A stretch of 42,824 nt of DNA from JBPOIC01 sp052034865 (GTDB taxonomy: Bacteria > UBA10199 > JADFYH01): the NCBI GenBank assembly GCA_052034865.1, contig JBPOIC010000004.1:1-42824 (forward strand), in the 5' to 3' direction. Position numbers and translations under genes: made by a program. Under the pieces are notes generated by a model. It did no database searches, was not told the DNA's origin, and worked only from the letters and a program-made list of their open reading frames with translations. Each line of letters opens with the position of its first letter. The stretch's first letter is position 1. Below, in pieces: positions 15,736 to 23,247 of the stretch.

Positions 15736-16832
15736 GCTTTCCTGTTGCCGTCATTGGGGGAACAGGCGTTTTTGGTCGTTATATTGTCGAAGAGTTACTT
15801 GCCTCTCCCGTTGATTTTAAAATCACGGTGACCGGACGAAACCCTCAGCACTTTCATCAAACCTACCCCAATCCTTCAAAATTAAAATTTATCTCCTTCG
15901 ATTTGAATCAGCTGAATGAATACCAAAAGCTTCTAAAAGAAAACTCGCTGGTGATACTGGCTGCAGGCCCTTTCCAGTATCTTTCAACTCAATTGGCGTT
16001 TTTGGCAGCCAGTGCAAACACTCACTATTTCGATCTCTGCGATGATCCAGGCTATCTGGCAGAAATTTTAGGCCGCTCAGAAGATCTTCAAAACATTTCC
16101 TCCGTCCTGATTTCAGGGCTTTCTACCCTCCCTGCCCTTTCGTTATTCCTGATGGAAAAATTAATATCTGAAATGGATTTCATTGATGAAGTCCAGATCG
16201 GTCTTTTTATTGGGAATAACAATTTAAAAGGTCCTGGAGCGGTGTTTTCTGCCATCGAGGGTTTGTGTCGCCAATCGCATTTTTTAATGGGTGGAAATAT
16301 CAAAGAAATCATTTCATGGTCAAACCCGATCGATTTTGAATACCCTGCTCCCATTGGAAAAATTCCTTCCTATGCCTTTCCGACTCCCGATCTTATGTTC
16401 TTTCAAAAACTTTATTCGCTTAAAAATTTTTCAGCACGGCTGGGTTTTGAATGGTCTGCCGCCAGGGCTTCATTCAAAATTTTTCAAGCCCTCATTCGGC
16501 GTGGACAAACAAAAACCGTACGTCGTCTTGTCAGACTTTTTTTTCCCGTCTTCTCTCGCTTTCACGCCTGGGGCTCCTCTCGTGGTTGTGTGACTCTCAA
16601 AGGAATAGGACGAAAGAATCAAAGATCTGTTATTTGTCGTGCCTCGCTAATGAGCGACCAAAAAGCTCAGCGGATGGCAAGTCTTCCTGCAGTGATTGCA
16701 GCCGAGGCCCTTGCTCGGGGAGAGATTTTAAAAAACGGTCTACTCTATCCTCATCAATGGATTTCACCGGATCTTTTTTTCGAAAGAATGAGGGGGTACG
16801 GTATGGAATTAAAACTCGAGGAAATCTCATGA
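15732..16832 (+). CDS. Saccharopine dehydrogenase-like NAD(P)-binding protein
   Basis: 366 residues. The N-terminus AVIGGTGVFGRYIVEELL is a Rossmann nucleotide-binding loop, followed by VTGRNPQ and LVILAAGPFQ, the pattern of saccharopine dehydrogenase-like reductases. Lysine metabolism is not implied: this branch also includes membrane-lipid and carotenoid-related reductases with unknown substrates. The ATG overlaps the previous stop (ATGA), and its own stop overlaps the next ATG in the same way. A longer frame from 15648 would overlap the membrane-protein gene and is rejected. Confidence 0.82.
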   Translation: MSFPVAVIGGTGVFGRYIVEELLASPVDFKITVTGRNPQHFHQTYPNPSKLKFISFDLNQLNEYQKLLKENSLVILAAGPFQYLSTQLAFLAASANTHYFDLCDDPGYLAEILGRSEDLQNISSVLISGLSTLPALSLFLMEKLISEMDFIDEVQIGLFIGNNNLKGPGAVFSAIEGLCRQSHFLMGGNIKEIISWSNPIDFEYPAPIGKIPSYAFPTPDLMFFQKLYSLKNFSARLGFEWSAARASFKIFQALIRRGQTKTVRRLVRLFFPVFSRFHAWGSSRGCVTLKGIGRKNQRSVICRASLMSDQKAQRMASLPAVIAAEALARGEILKNGLLYPHQWISPDLFFERMRGYGMELKLEEIS

Positions 16833-17053
16833 GTCCGATGGGACTAAAATTTCTTCACATTTTGGCTTTGGTTTTCTGGCTGGGTCCTGCCTTTGGCGGA
16901 TTTTGGATGGTATTAAGACTTCAGAAGATTTTGGATAAAAATACTAAGCCAGAGATGGAGAAAGCTTATGAAGAGGTTTTAAGAATCGAGCATCTTTCTT
17001 TTCTGGGGTTGTTGATGACCGGATGGCTTCTTTTTAGAACCTGGGAAGTTTAA
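16829..17053 (+). CDS. Small membrane protein, 5' part of a stop-interrupted gene
   Basis: 74 codons starting with an ATGA overlap with the previous gene. Two hydrophobic helices are visible: LHILALVFWLGPAFGGFWMV and HLSFLGLLMTGWLLF. The frame ends at TAA (17051-17053), but the same frame stays open for 82 more codons with two further membrane helices. Together they would form a four-helix protein of 157 codons resembling CopD/DUF2269-type integral membrane proteins. Either this short product is real or the gene is broken by a nonsense change or sequence error. Confidence 0.6.
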   Translation: MSPMGLKFLHILALVFWLGPAFGGFWMVLRLQKILDKNTKPEMEKAYEEVLRIEHLSFLGLLMTGWLLFRTWEV

Positions 17054-17302
17054 CTTTCCAAGATCTTATGGCTTCAGCTCAAGCTTTCCTGTGTTTTTCT
17101 GATTGGACTCATAGAAATTCTGGATATCGGTTTTTCTCACTTCTACTTTAGAAAACAACTCCGTCGGGCAAAATCAGATCCAGCAGATTGGAACAGGTTT
17201 CAGAAAATAAGAACCCTCTTTTACTGGATCTCTGCCCCACTTTTGTTTTTGCTCACCCTGATCATTTTCTATTTGGTCATTTTCAAACCCGGCTTCTCAT
17301 AA
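17054..17302 (+). pseudogene. 3' remainder of the interrupted membrane-protein gene
   Basis: It continues in the same frame after the TAA at 17051-17053. The translation starts LSKILWLQLKL and runs through VFLIGLIEILDIGF, a charged loop (FRKQLRRAKSDPADW) and a final helix (APLLFLLTLIIFYLVIF), ending at TAA 17300-17302. There is no in-frame ATG and no ribosome binding site for an independent start. Membrane-protein character on both sides of one stop codon argues for a recently broken gene, a sequence error or stop read-through. Confidence 0.65.
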
Positions 17303-17305
17303 AAC

Positions 17306-17332
17306 AAAAGGCCCGGGGTTGCCGGGCCTTTT
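17306..17332. terminator. Bidirectional terminator between convergent units
   Basis: Perfect 11-bp stem AAAAGGCCCGG/CCGGGCCTTTT with a 5-nt loop, flanked by A and T runs on both strands. It lies between the EMO unit (plus) and etfA (minus) and can end both. Confidence 0.92.
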
Positions 17333-17353
17333 CAAAACAAAGTTCTAAAAGAA

Positions 17354-18337
17354 CTACTCTCCTAAAACTTTCTTGAACTCTTGAGTCATCAGCGGTGCAA
17401 TCTGGAAGAGATCTCCGACGATACCGTAATCAGCTTTTTGGAAGATCGGCGCTTCGGGATCTTTATTCACCGCGACAATCACTTTGGAGGTACGCATTCC
17501 TGCCAAATGCTGAATGGCTCCAGAAATTCCCATGGCAAAATAAAGCTTGGGATTCACAACTTTTCCGGTCTGTCCAACCTGCATGTCGTGGGATGCAAAT
17601 CCCGAGTCAACAGCAGCGCGAGAAGCTCCAACGGTGGCTCCAATCACGTCGGCAAATTCCTGTAGGATCTTGAAATTCTCAGCAGCCTTCATGGCACGTC
17701 CACCTGAAACAATGATTTCCGCCTCAGTCAGATCGACTTTATCACTGGCGCCTTTTACCAGATCCTTCATAACAGCTTTTAAAGCACCAGGATCGGCGGC
17801 GATTTTCATGACTTCGGCAATGGCTCCAGCCTGAGGAGCGCTGATCGAGAACGAGTTGGCTCGAATGAGGGCCATTTGAGGATTGCTATTTGGGATTTTT
17901 ATATCGACCAAAGCTTTTCCGGAATAAATCGGATGGGTAGCAATCAGCTTTTTATCTGAATCGATTTTAAGATCGACGGAATCAGAGGCCAGACCGGTGT
18001 TCAAACGGGCTGCAAGGCGTGGAAAGAGGTCCTTGCCGACAGCAGAGGCAGATCCCAGAAGGATTTCTGGATTGATCTGCTGAACAAGATCCGCCAGTAC
18101 CTTTACAAATCCGAGGGTGTTATAGGACTGAAGACCGGCAGTATCTAAAATGTAGATTTTTCTTGCTCCGTAAGCAGCCAAGTCCTGAGCCACTGCATCA
18201 AGACCGGTTCCAACCAGAACGGCCTCAACACTGCCCCCAATTTGAGGGGCGAGCTCACTGGCCTTGCTGAGTAATTCGAAGGCGCTTTTCTTGATTTTTC
18301 CTTCTTGATGTTCTGCAAAAATTAAAATGTTTCCCAT
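17354..18337 (-). CDS. etfA: Electron transfer flavoprotein alpha subunit
   Basis: 327 residues, normal for EtfA. The C-terminal FAD-binding signature is intact: GASRAAVDSGF, then QVGQTGKVVNPKLYFAMGIS and GAIQHLAGM. The N-terminal domain (ILIFAEHQEGKIKKSAFELL) also matches. With EtfB it forms the soluble heterodimer that takes electrons from acyl-CoA dehydrogenases and delivers them to a membrane oxidoreductase, here probably EMO. The ATG has a GGAGA site. It follows etfB by 62 bp. Confidence 0.96.
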   Translation of the reverse strand: MGNILIFAEHQEGKIKKSAFELLSKASELAPQIGGSVEAVLVGTGLDAVAQDLAAYGARKIYILDTAGLQSYNTLGFVKVLADLVQQINPEILLGSASAVGKDLFPRLAARLNTGLASDSVDLKIDSDKKLIATHPIYSGKALVDIKIPNSNPQMALIRANSFSISAPQAGAIAEVMKIAADPGALKAVMKDLVKGASDKVDLTEAEIIVSGGRAMKAAENFKILQEFADVIGATVGASRAAVDSGFASHDMQVGQTGKVVNPKLYFAMGISGAIQHLAGMRTSKVIVAVNKDPEAPIFQKADYGIVGDLFQIAPLMTQEFKKVLGE

Positions 18338-18399
18338 ATGAATCTCCTAAATAAATTGAAGGGCAGCCCAATAAATTAGGGGCTCCTCTATTCGGACAA

Positions 18400-19170
18400 T
18401 TAGATGACCTTGGCTTCTTCGCGGAGTAAGCGAGCCAATTCTTTAACAATCTGATCAGGCTCACCTTGTAGGATTTTTCCGGGAGCCTTTTCAGGGGGAA
18501 GTCTGAAATTGCTCAAAACCACTTTCTGGCTGGCGTCGCCTTTCAAGGCACTTAATTTGAGGGGCTGAACGGGTTTGGTTTTGGCCTTCATAATTCCGGG
18601 AAGAGATGCATAGCGGGGTGTATTCAGACCTTTTTCGCAACCAAAAATGGCAGGCAAGGCAACTTCATAAATCTCTTTGGCACCACCACTCACACGGCGT
18701 GTGGCGACGGCATTGGTTCCAGTGATTTCAAGTTTTTCAAGAATTGTCACCTGAGGCCAACCTAAAAATTCAGCAACCATTTGAGTGACTTGACCATTAT
18801 CCTGATCGATGGCCTGTTTTCCTGTGAAAACCAGATCGAGGGCATTATCTTGGATGGCTTTAGCCAAGGCCTTGGCGGCGACATAGCTATCGGGATTTTG
18901 TCCTTCATCATCGATATGGACACCTTTGTCGGCTCCCATGGCCAGGGCGGTGCGAATCGCTTCGACAACACGCGCAGGTCCCATGGAAAAGACGATGACT
19001 TCGCTTCCCGGATTTTTCTCTTTTACCTTGATCGCCTCTTCGATGGCGAACTCATCATATGGGCTGACGATGAATTTTACACCATCGATTTCGATTCCGC
19101 TGGCATCCGCCTTGATACGAATTTTGGTTTCGGTGTCTGGGACTTGTTTAAGCAGTACTCCGATCTTCAT
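18400..19170 (-). CDS. etfB: Electron transfer flavoprotein beta subunit
   Basis: 256 residues. The typical start (MKIGVLLKQVPDTETKIRI), the SPYDEFAIEEA helix and the AMP/FAD-contact region FTGKQAIDQDNGQVTQMVAE are clear. The VATRRVSGGAKEIYEVALPA segment matches the protein contact region. The ATG has GGAGG upstream. In front of the gene, after the enoyl-CoA hydratase, is a 91-bp gap holding two GC-rich hairpins with complementary loops, which may influence translation or processing. Confidence 0.96.
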   Translation of the reverse strand: MKIGVLLKQVPDTETKIRIKADASGIEIDGVKFIVSPYDEFAIEEAIKVKEKNPGSEVIVFSMGPARVVEAIRTALAMGADKGVHIDDEGQNPDSYVAAKALAKAIQDNALDLVFTGKQAIDQDNGQVTQMVAEFLGWPQVTILEKLEITGTNAVATRRVSGGAKEIYEVALPAIFGCEKGLNTPRYASLPGIMKAKTKPVQPLKLSALKGDASQKVVLSNFRLPPEKAPGKILQGEPDQIVKELARLLREEAKVI

Positions 19171-19195
19171 GTTTCCTCCGATTGTTTCTGTTAAA

Positions 19196-19249
19196 GCGGG
19201 GATCCTCCCGCATTCGTTCCTTCTTTAAGGATTGCGCGAGGATCCGCGC
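19196..19249 (-). other. Two hairpins with mutually complementary 6-nt loops before etfB
   Basis: On the minus-strand transcript, GCGCG-GATCCT-CGCGC (19249-19234) is followed 22 nt later by GCGGG-AGGATC-CCCGC (19211-19196). The two hexaloops are exact reverse complements, so they could form a kissing contact or switch to an 8-bp GGATCCTC/GAGGATCC pairing. Only 8-9 bases separate the second hairpin from the etfB ribosome binding site. Confidence 0.5.
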
Positions 19250-19261
19250 GAAAAAGAAATT

Positions 19262-20056
19262 TTATTCTCCACAAAATTTTACGGGTCTTTTTTGGACAAA
19301 AGCAGAAACCCCTTCAAAAAAATCTTTGGATGAAGCGGTTCTTTTTACGCCCTGTGTTTCCAGATTCAACTGGGTTTCCATCGAGCGGTTTGAGCTTTCG
19401 AAAATGAGCCGTTTTCCCACCGCCACAGCCTGGGTTGGTAACTCGGCAAGTTCTTGAGCCAGTTTTTCAGATTCAGTTCTAAAAGTCGCATCTGGAAAAA
19501 CACGGGCCACCAGGCCAGCTTCTTTCGCCTGTTGAGGACTCATCCGCTCACCCAAGGCCAAAAGCTCAAAGGTCTTGTGTGTTCCCAAAATTCTGGGAAG
19601 AAAAAAAGTTGAGCCACCGTCGGGTGATAGACCAATTTTTAAATAAGCCAGGCTGAAATACGCGCTCTCGGCAGCCACCAGCAGGTCACAGGCTGAGGCA
19701 ATTGAAAATCCAGCTCCTACCGAAGGCCCATTAATGGCGCCCAAAATCGGCTTTTCCAACTGTTTCATCGTGAGCATCATGTCATGCAACTGTGTGGGCA
19801 TGTGATGAAACATGGATGCAGGATTTCCACCCTGAAACCCATCAAAAAAACTTTTTACATCACCCCCTGAGCAAAATGCCTTTCCCGCTCCAGTCAGAAG
19901 AATCGCCCTTAAAGAAGAATTGCGCTCAGCCGAAAGTAAAACCTCATGCAGCTCCTGAATCATCTTGTGATTGAGAGCATTGTAGCTCTCAGGACGGTTG
20001 AGCGTAATTTTGAGAAGGGCGTTCTTTTCTTCAGTGATAAGAGTTTCGTAAGTCAT
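19262..20056 (-). CDS. Enoyl-CoA hydratase/isomerase family protein
   Basis: 264 residues of crotonase fold. The ITLNRPESYNALN entry, the oxyanion-hole GAGKAFCSGGDVKSF segment, and INGPSVGAGFSIASACDL are visible. In the second catalytic segment the usual glutamate is replaced (YLKIGLSPDGGST), and the first site has GAGFS instead of GGGLE. It is therefore more like PaaG-type isomerases or hydratases than a standard crotonase, and the activity is uncertain. The ATG at 20056 gives the common MTYETL start; ATG 20062 and TTG 20077 are alternatives, all without a clear ribosome binding site. It lies between tetR and etfB. Confidence 0.88.
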   Translation of the reverse strand: MTYETLITEEKNALLKITLNRPESYNALNHKMIQELHEVLLSAERNSSLRAILLTGAGKAFCSGGDVKSFFDGFQGGNPASMFHHMPTQLHDMMLTMKQLEKPILGAINGPSVGAGFSIASACDLLVAAESAYFSLAYLKIGLSPDGGSTFFLPRILGTHKTFELLALGERMSPQQAKEAGLVARVFPDATFRTESEKLAQELAELPTQAVAVGKRLIFESSNRSMETQLNLETQGVKRTASSKDFFEGVSAFVQKRPVKFCGE

Positions 20057-20091
20057 ATCCATATCAATAATTATCAATAATTAAATTGGAT

Positions 20092-20694
20092 TTATTTTTT
20101 GAGACCCTCGACCAACATTTTACAGATCTGCTCCGAGACTTCCGGCAAGGTATGCTTTTTCTTTTTCATAAGGACCCACTCCAGGGCCATTTCATCCACC
20201 GCCCCAAAAATTGCACGCCGGATAATCATCGGATTGATTTGTAGATCAAAAACCTGAGCGGCCTGCCCTTCTTCTAAAATCGTGGAGATAATATTCAGGT
20301 AGTCTAAAAACTTGGTTGCGGCATATTCCTTCATGAACTTGGCCGACTGGCGAAGCTCGATCTGAAGAACTTGCGCCACATCGTGGTTGTCTTCGACCAG
20401 TTCCAGATGGAGCCGGATAAAGGTCCGTAATTTTTCAATAGGATCCGAAATCTGGTTCAGCGCGCTTCCGACCACCTGAATGAAACGATCCATGCTTTCT
20501 TCAAAGATGGAAATCAGGATGTCATCTTTATTTTTGAAATAAAGATAGATCGTTCCGTCTGCGACATCCGCTTCTTTGGCAACATCGGAGACCTTGGAAT
20601 TATAAAAACCATTTGAGGCAAAGACGTGCGTCGCTGCCTGAATAATCTTTTGATATTTATCGGTTTGGACCTTCTCGGCCGTGTTTTTGTTCAT
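20092..20694 (-). CDS. TetR/AcrR-family regulator, FadR-like
   Basis: 200 residues. The N-terminal helix-turn-helix (about 15-60) reads KIIQAATHVFASNGF, VSDVAKEADVADGTIYLYFK and DDILISIFEE. The all-helical ligand domain contains ELRQSAKFMKEYA and a MIIRRAIFGAVDEMALEW stretch, close to the acyl-CoA-responsive FadR of Bacillus and relatives. It heads a unit with an enoyl-CoA hydratase and etfBA. A perfect palindrome lies at its own promoter (20794-20815), and the same core occurs before the thiolase gene, so it probably represses beta-oxidation and itself until acyl-CoA binds. The ligand is inferred. Confidence 0.88.
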   Translation of the reverse strand: MNKNTAEKVQTDKYQKIIQAATHVFASNGFYNSKVSDVAKEADVADGTIYLYFKNKDDILISIFEESMDRFIQVVGSALNQISDPIEKLRTFIRLHLELVEDNHDVAQVLQIELRQSAKFMKEYAATKFLDYLNIISTILEEGQAAQVFDLQINPMIIRRAIFGAVDEMALEWVLMKKKKHTLPEVSEQICKMLVEGLKK

Positions 20695-20793
20695 GCCTCA
20701 GATGGATCGTTTAAGAGCGTTGAAGTCTCGGAGTTTCGTTAAGCATTTTCCTTGCTGATAGAGGATTTTAGGTGCTCCGAAAGTCTTGGTAGA

Positions 20794-20815
20794 TGAATGA
20801 ATGACGATTCATTCA
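20794..20815. promoter_or_regulatory. Probable TetR/FadR operator in front of tetR-ech-etfBA
   Basis: Perfect inverted repeat TGAATGAAT-GACG-ATTCATTCA. The core AATGAAT-N4-ATTCATT recurs at 42002-42019. It lies directly downstream of the promoter-like element at 20818-20846, where bound protein would cover the transcription start. The TGAATGA half-site resembles that of Bacillus FadR. Confidence 0.72.
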
Positions 20816-20817
20816 CG

Positions 20818-20846
20818 GCGGTAGCATGGGTGTTTTGGGCTGTCAA
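20818..20846 (-). promoter_or_regulatory. Promoter-like element of the tetR unit
   Basis: Minus strand: perfect TTGACA (20846-20841), 17-bp spacer, weak TACCGC (20823-20818). The operator begins two bases beyond it. The thiolase promoter has the same layout. Confidence 0.5.
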
Positions 20847-20859
20847 TAGGGACTCTTTT

Positions 20860-22290
20860 TCAGAGGAGAGGAATCCCATCAATCCCCTCAGGAATTGGGC
20901 GTCCCATCAGTTTGAGAATGGTAGGAAAAATATCACAGGTTCTCATGGGAATGTTGGGGAGAGGAACGTTTGCAAAAAAAGGCACCAGCATGTGTTCTTT
21001 GATAAGTCCCCCATGCGATGAGTGGTGCTCTGGAAATTCGAATCTTTTGCGCAGATCCCATCCTTTTTTAGAAGAGATCACGCAATCTCCAGTGCGCGAA
21101 GACCGAAACAGCTGAAGCATTTGAACAATGCCATCGGGATAGTCGGTGCGATACGTTTTTTCCAGCGCTTCCCTCGAAGTCATCACGGCAGGAAGTGCCG
21201 GGTATCCAAAAGGATCAGAGCCCATTACATCATAATAAATTTTATTTTGATCAGATCGAATGCGTGCGCGCCCTCTTTTACTTAAGACACTGATGGCTCC
21301 TGTTTCTTCCTGGCAGGCCATCAAATCGACCGCTTCCTGGTCCATCAAATCAGAAAGTATTTTTCCCCACTGTTTTTCCAATTGCTCAAAGGGCATTCGA
21401 CCCTCCCAGCCCTTTGATTTTTCTTTTTGGCTCAAATCCCGGAAATAAAGATGGATCATCCCATTGCCAGAAACCATGCTGGCGGCATCGAAATTCCATT
21501 TAAAAATTTTGGGATAATAAAAGGTTTTAATCCCTTTAGATTCAAGGAAGGAGGCGACGCCAAAGTGTTGGGATGTTTGAGAAAGACCGTGATCACTTAC
21601 AACAAAAATCAGGGTTTGATCGAGGATCTTTTTTTCTTCAAGTTTGGAAATAATGCGACCCAAAGAAAGATCAAAGGAACGATATGCTTTTAACACCTGA
21701 TCGTGATGGGGATGGGAAAAATGAGAGTATTCGTCGATACCCGGAAAAACCACAAAAGCAAAATCCGCATCTTCATCGATCGCTTGTAGCAATTTAAGTG
21801 TGGCGGCCTCATCCACGATCTCCCATCGATCGGTTAGGTGTGCATAGTACCAATACCAGATCCTGCTCTGCTTTGTTTTGTTTGATCGAAAGGTGGAACC
21901 CTTGTTGACGGGACTGAAGATATTGACGGGTTGTTTAAAATACTCAAACAGCGTTGGATTTGTGAGCTTTAAATCATGATTCATCAAAAAGCTCTCGAGC
22001 CCGACATAACTTCTGAAACGCTGATGCCAGGGTTTTCCTAGTCCATAATTTTTTTTATCGAACCATCGAATTCCAGGAACATTGCACGTGCCGGGAAAAC
22101 ATCCGGTTAAAAAAGGAAAATAAGCAGGGCCAGTGGTGGAAGGAAAAACCGTCACCGCATCTGAAAAACGCCCCTGTTTTTTAAAGATGCGCTCGCAGTT
22201 TGGAAGTTCTCCAGCCTCACACAAGCTCTGAAAAACGTCGGGCCGGGCTCCGTCTGCAAGGAGAACGAAACAACGCTGGTACTCGGTCAC
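20860..22290 (-). CDS. Alkaline-phosphatase-superfamily phosphodiesterase
   Basis: 476 residues of the type I phosphodiesterase/nucleotide pyrophosphatase kind. Metal and nucleophile motifs are LLADGARPD at the start, FPSTTGPAY (nucleophile Thr), PGIDEYSHFSHPHHDQ, VVSDHGLS and HHSSHGG near the end. There is no signal peptide, so a cytoplasmic site is likely. The GTG start overlaps the mlaC stop (GTGA), so the two are coupled. Coupling to a phospholipid-carrier gene suggests, without proof, a lipid head-group or nucleotide-lipid substrate. Confidence 0.85.
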   Translation of the reverse strand: MTEYQRCFVLLADGARPDVFQSLCEAGELPNCERIFKKQGRFSDAVTVFPSTTGPAYFPFLTGCFPGTCNVPGIRWFDKKNYGLGKPWHQRFRSYVGLESFLMNHDLKLTNPTLFEYFKQPVNIFSPVNKGSTFRSNKTKQSRIWYWYYAHLTDRWEIVDEAATLKLLQAIDEDADFAFVVFPGIDEYSHFSHPHHDQVLKAYRSFDLSLGRIISKLEEKKILDQTLIFVVSDHGLSQTSQHFGVASFLESKGIKTFYYPKIFKWNFDAASMVSGNGMIHLYFRDLSQKEKSKGWEGRMPFEQLEKQWGKILSDLMDQEAVDLMACQEETGAISVLSKRGRARIRSDQNKIYYDVMGSDPFGYPALPAVMTSREALEKTYRTDYPDGIVQMLQLFRSSRTGDCVISSKKGWDLRKRFEFPEHHSSHGGLIKEHMLVPFFANVPLPNIPMRTCDIFPTILKLMGRPIPEGIDGIPLL

Positions 22291-22991
22291 GATTTAGATC
22301 CCAGGTCGTTCATCTTCTGGTTGATACGATTGACGAGTTCCGAATAGCCTTTTTTGGAAATGATCGAATTAAACTGAAATTTGTAGTTATCGACCAAACT
22401 GGCATCATCCAGAATAATGTCGAAAATCTTCCAATCGTTTCCATTTTTCACAAGCTTGTAATCAATGGAAACTCGGGCATTTTCTTTGGGAACATAAATT
22501 TGGGTTTTTGTTTTGGCGCGGGTTTTTTCTGTATCGAGATAGGTGTCTCCCAGATAACGGATATTATAATTTTTTCCCTGAGTCTTGCTTTGCTCTTTGG
22601 AGAGGATGGCCTTTTTCTCAAGCAGGCGGGTCATCAAATCTACAAAATGATTTTGCTCTGCAGCTCCAATCGTATTCCAGTGTTTATCCAAAGCGATCCT
22701 GCATAATTCACGGATATCGAATGTTCCCGTGATGATCTGACGTTTGAGTTGGGTGTTCTCAGCCTGCTGTTGAGGAGTTAAGCTACTGCCTGTGTGATAA
22801 CTTTCTGATTTTGTTTCCAGATCCTGAATCGCTCGGGTGGGTGATCCAGACGCGGCTTGAGTAGATTTTGAATCGCTAGAATTCTGGGTGGGTCGCTTTA
22901 GGGTTTCATCTTTTGGAGCGCCGAAAAGTAAATAGGTATTGAGGCTGAGAATCGAAATTAAAAATGTGAGGATCAATATTTTATTCTTCAT
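22287..22991 (-). CDS. mlaC: MlaC/Ttg2D-family periplasmic phospholipid carrier
   Basis: 234 residues with a signal peptide (about 1-24, ILILTFLISILSLNTYLLF) and a low-complexity Ser/Thr/Gln-rich linker up to about residue 75. The MlaC domain follows, with FDIRELCRIALDKHWNTI, FVDLMTRLLEKKAI, and VSIDYKLVKNGNDWKIFDII leading to GYSELVNRIN. It should shuttle phospholipids between the MlaFED complex and the outer membrane. It is detached from the mlaEFD genes at the left end of the window and instead coupled to a phosphodiesterase gene. Confidence 0.88.
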   Translation of the reverse strand: MKNKILILTFLISILSLNTYLLFGAPKDETLKRPTQNSSDSKSTQAASGSPTRAIQDLETKSESYHTGSSLTPQQQAENTQLKRQIITGTFDIRELCRIALDKHWNTIGAAEQNHFVDLMTRLLEKKAILSKEQSKTQGKNYNIRYLGDTYLDTEKTRAKTKTQIYVPKENARVSIDYKLVKNGNDWKIFDIILDDASLVDNYKFQFNSIISKKGYSELVNRINQKMNDLGSKS

Positions 22992-23155
22992 ATTAGAGAG
23001 TTTCCTTATCTTCAGTCAGGGATGGTGGTAGTGGTTTTTTCCCCTAACTTAGTTCTTCCCAGAAGGTCTACGAAAAATTCGTTAAGAAGGATTCACGAGA
23101 TTTCTGAAAAAAGGTTTCAGCGATTTTCAGGAAATCTCCATCAGAGACAATCTGC

Positions 23156-23184
23156 TTGTCACTTTTTTTGGGCTTGTGTAGTGA
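23156..23184 (+). promoter_or_regulatory. Possible promoter of the VKOR-DsbA unit
   Basis: TTGTCA (23156-23161), 17-bp spacer, TAGTGA (23179-23184). A short perfect repeat GTAGT-GA-ACTAC (23178-23189) covers the -10 region. The match is modest and about 60 nt upstream of the ATG. Confidence 0.3.
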
Positions 23185-23247
23185 ACTACCTAGAATATTT
23201 CAGAATCTTATTCATCAATATCAACCTTTGGTTTTCCACCCATTGTC

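Noticed and set aside
15732..16832. Lysine biosynthesis role for the saccharopine-dehydrogenase-like gene
   Set aside because: The fold is shared by many reductases, and no lysine-pathway genes are nearby.
20062..20090. TTGATAATTA direct repeat as an operator before the enoyl-CoA hydratase
   Set aside because: It lies in a short AT-rich gap within an operon and is more easily explained as base composition.
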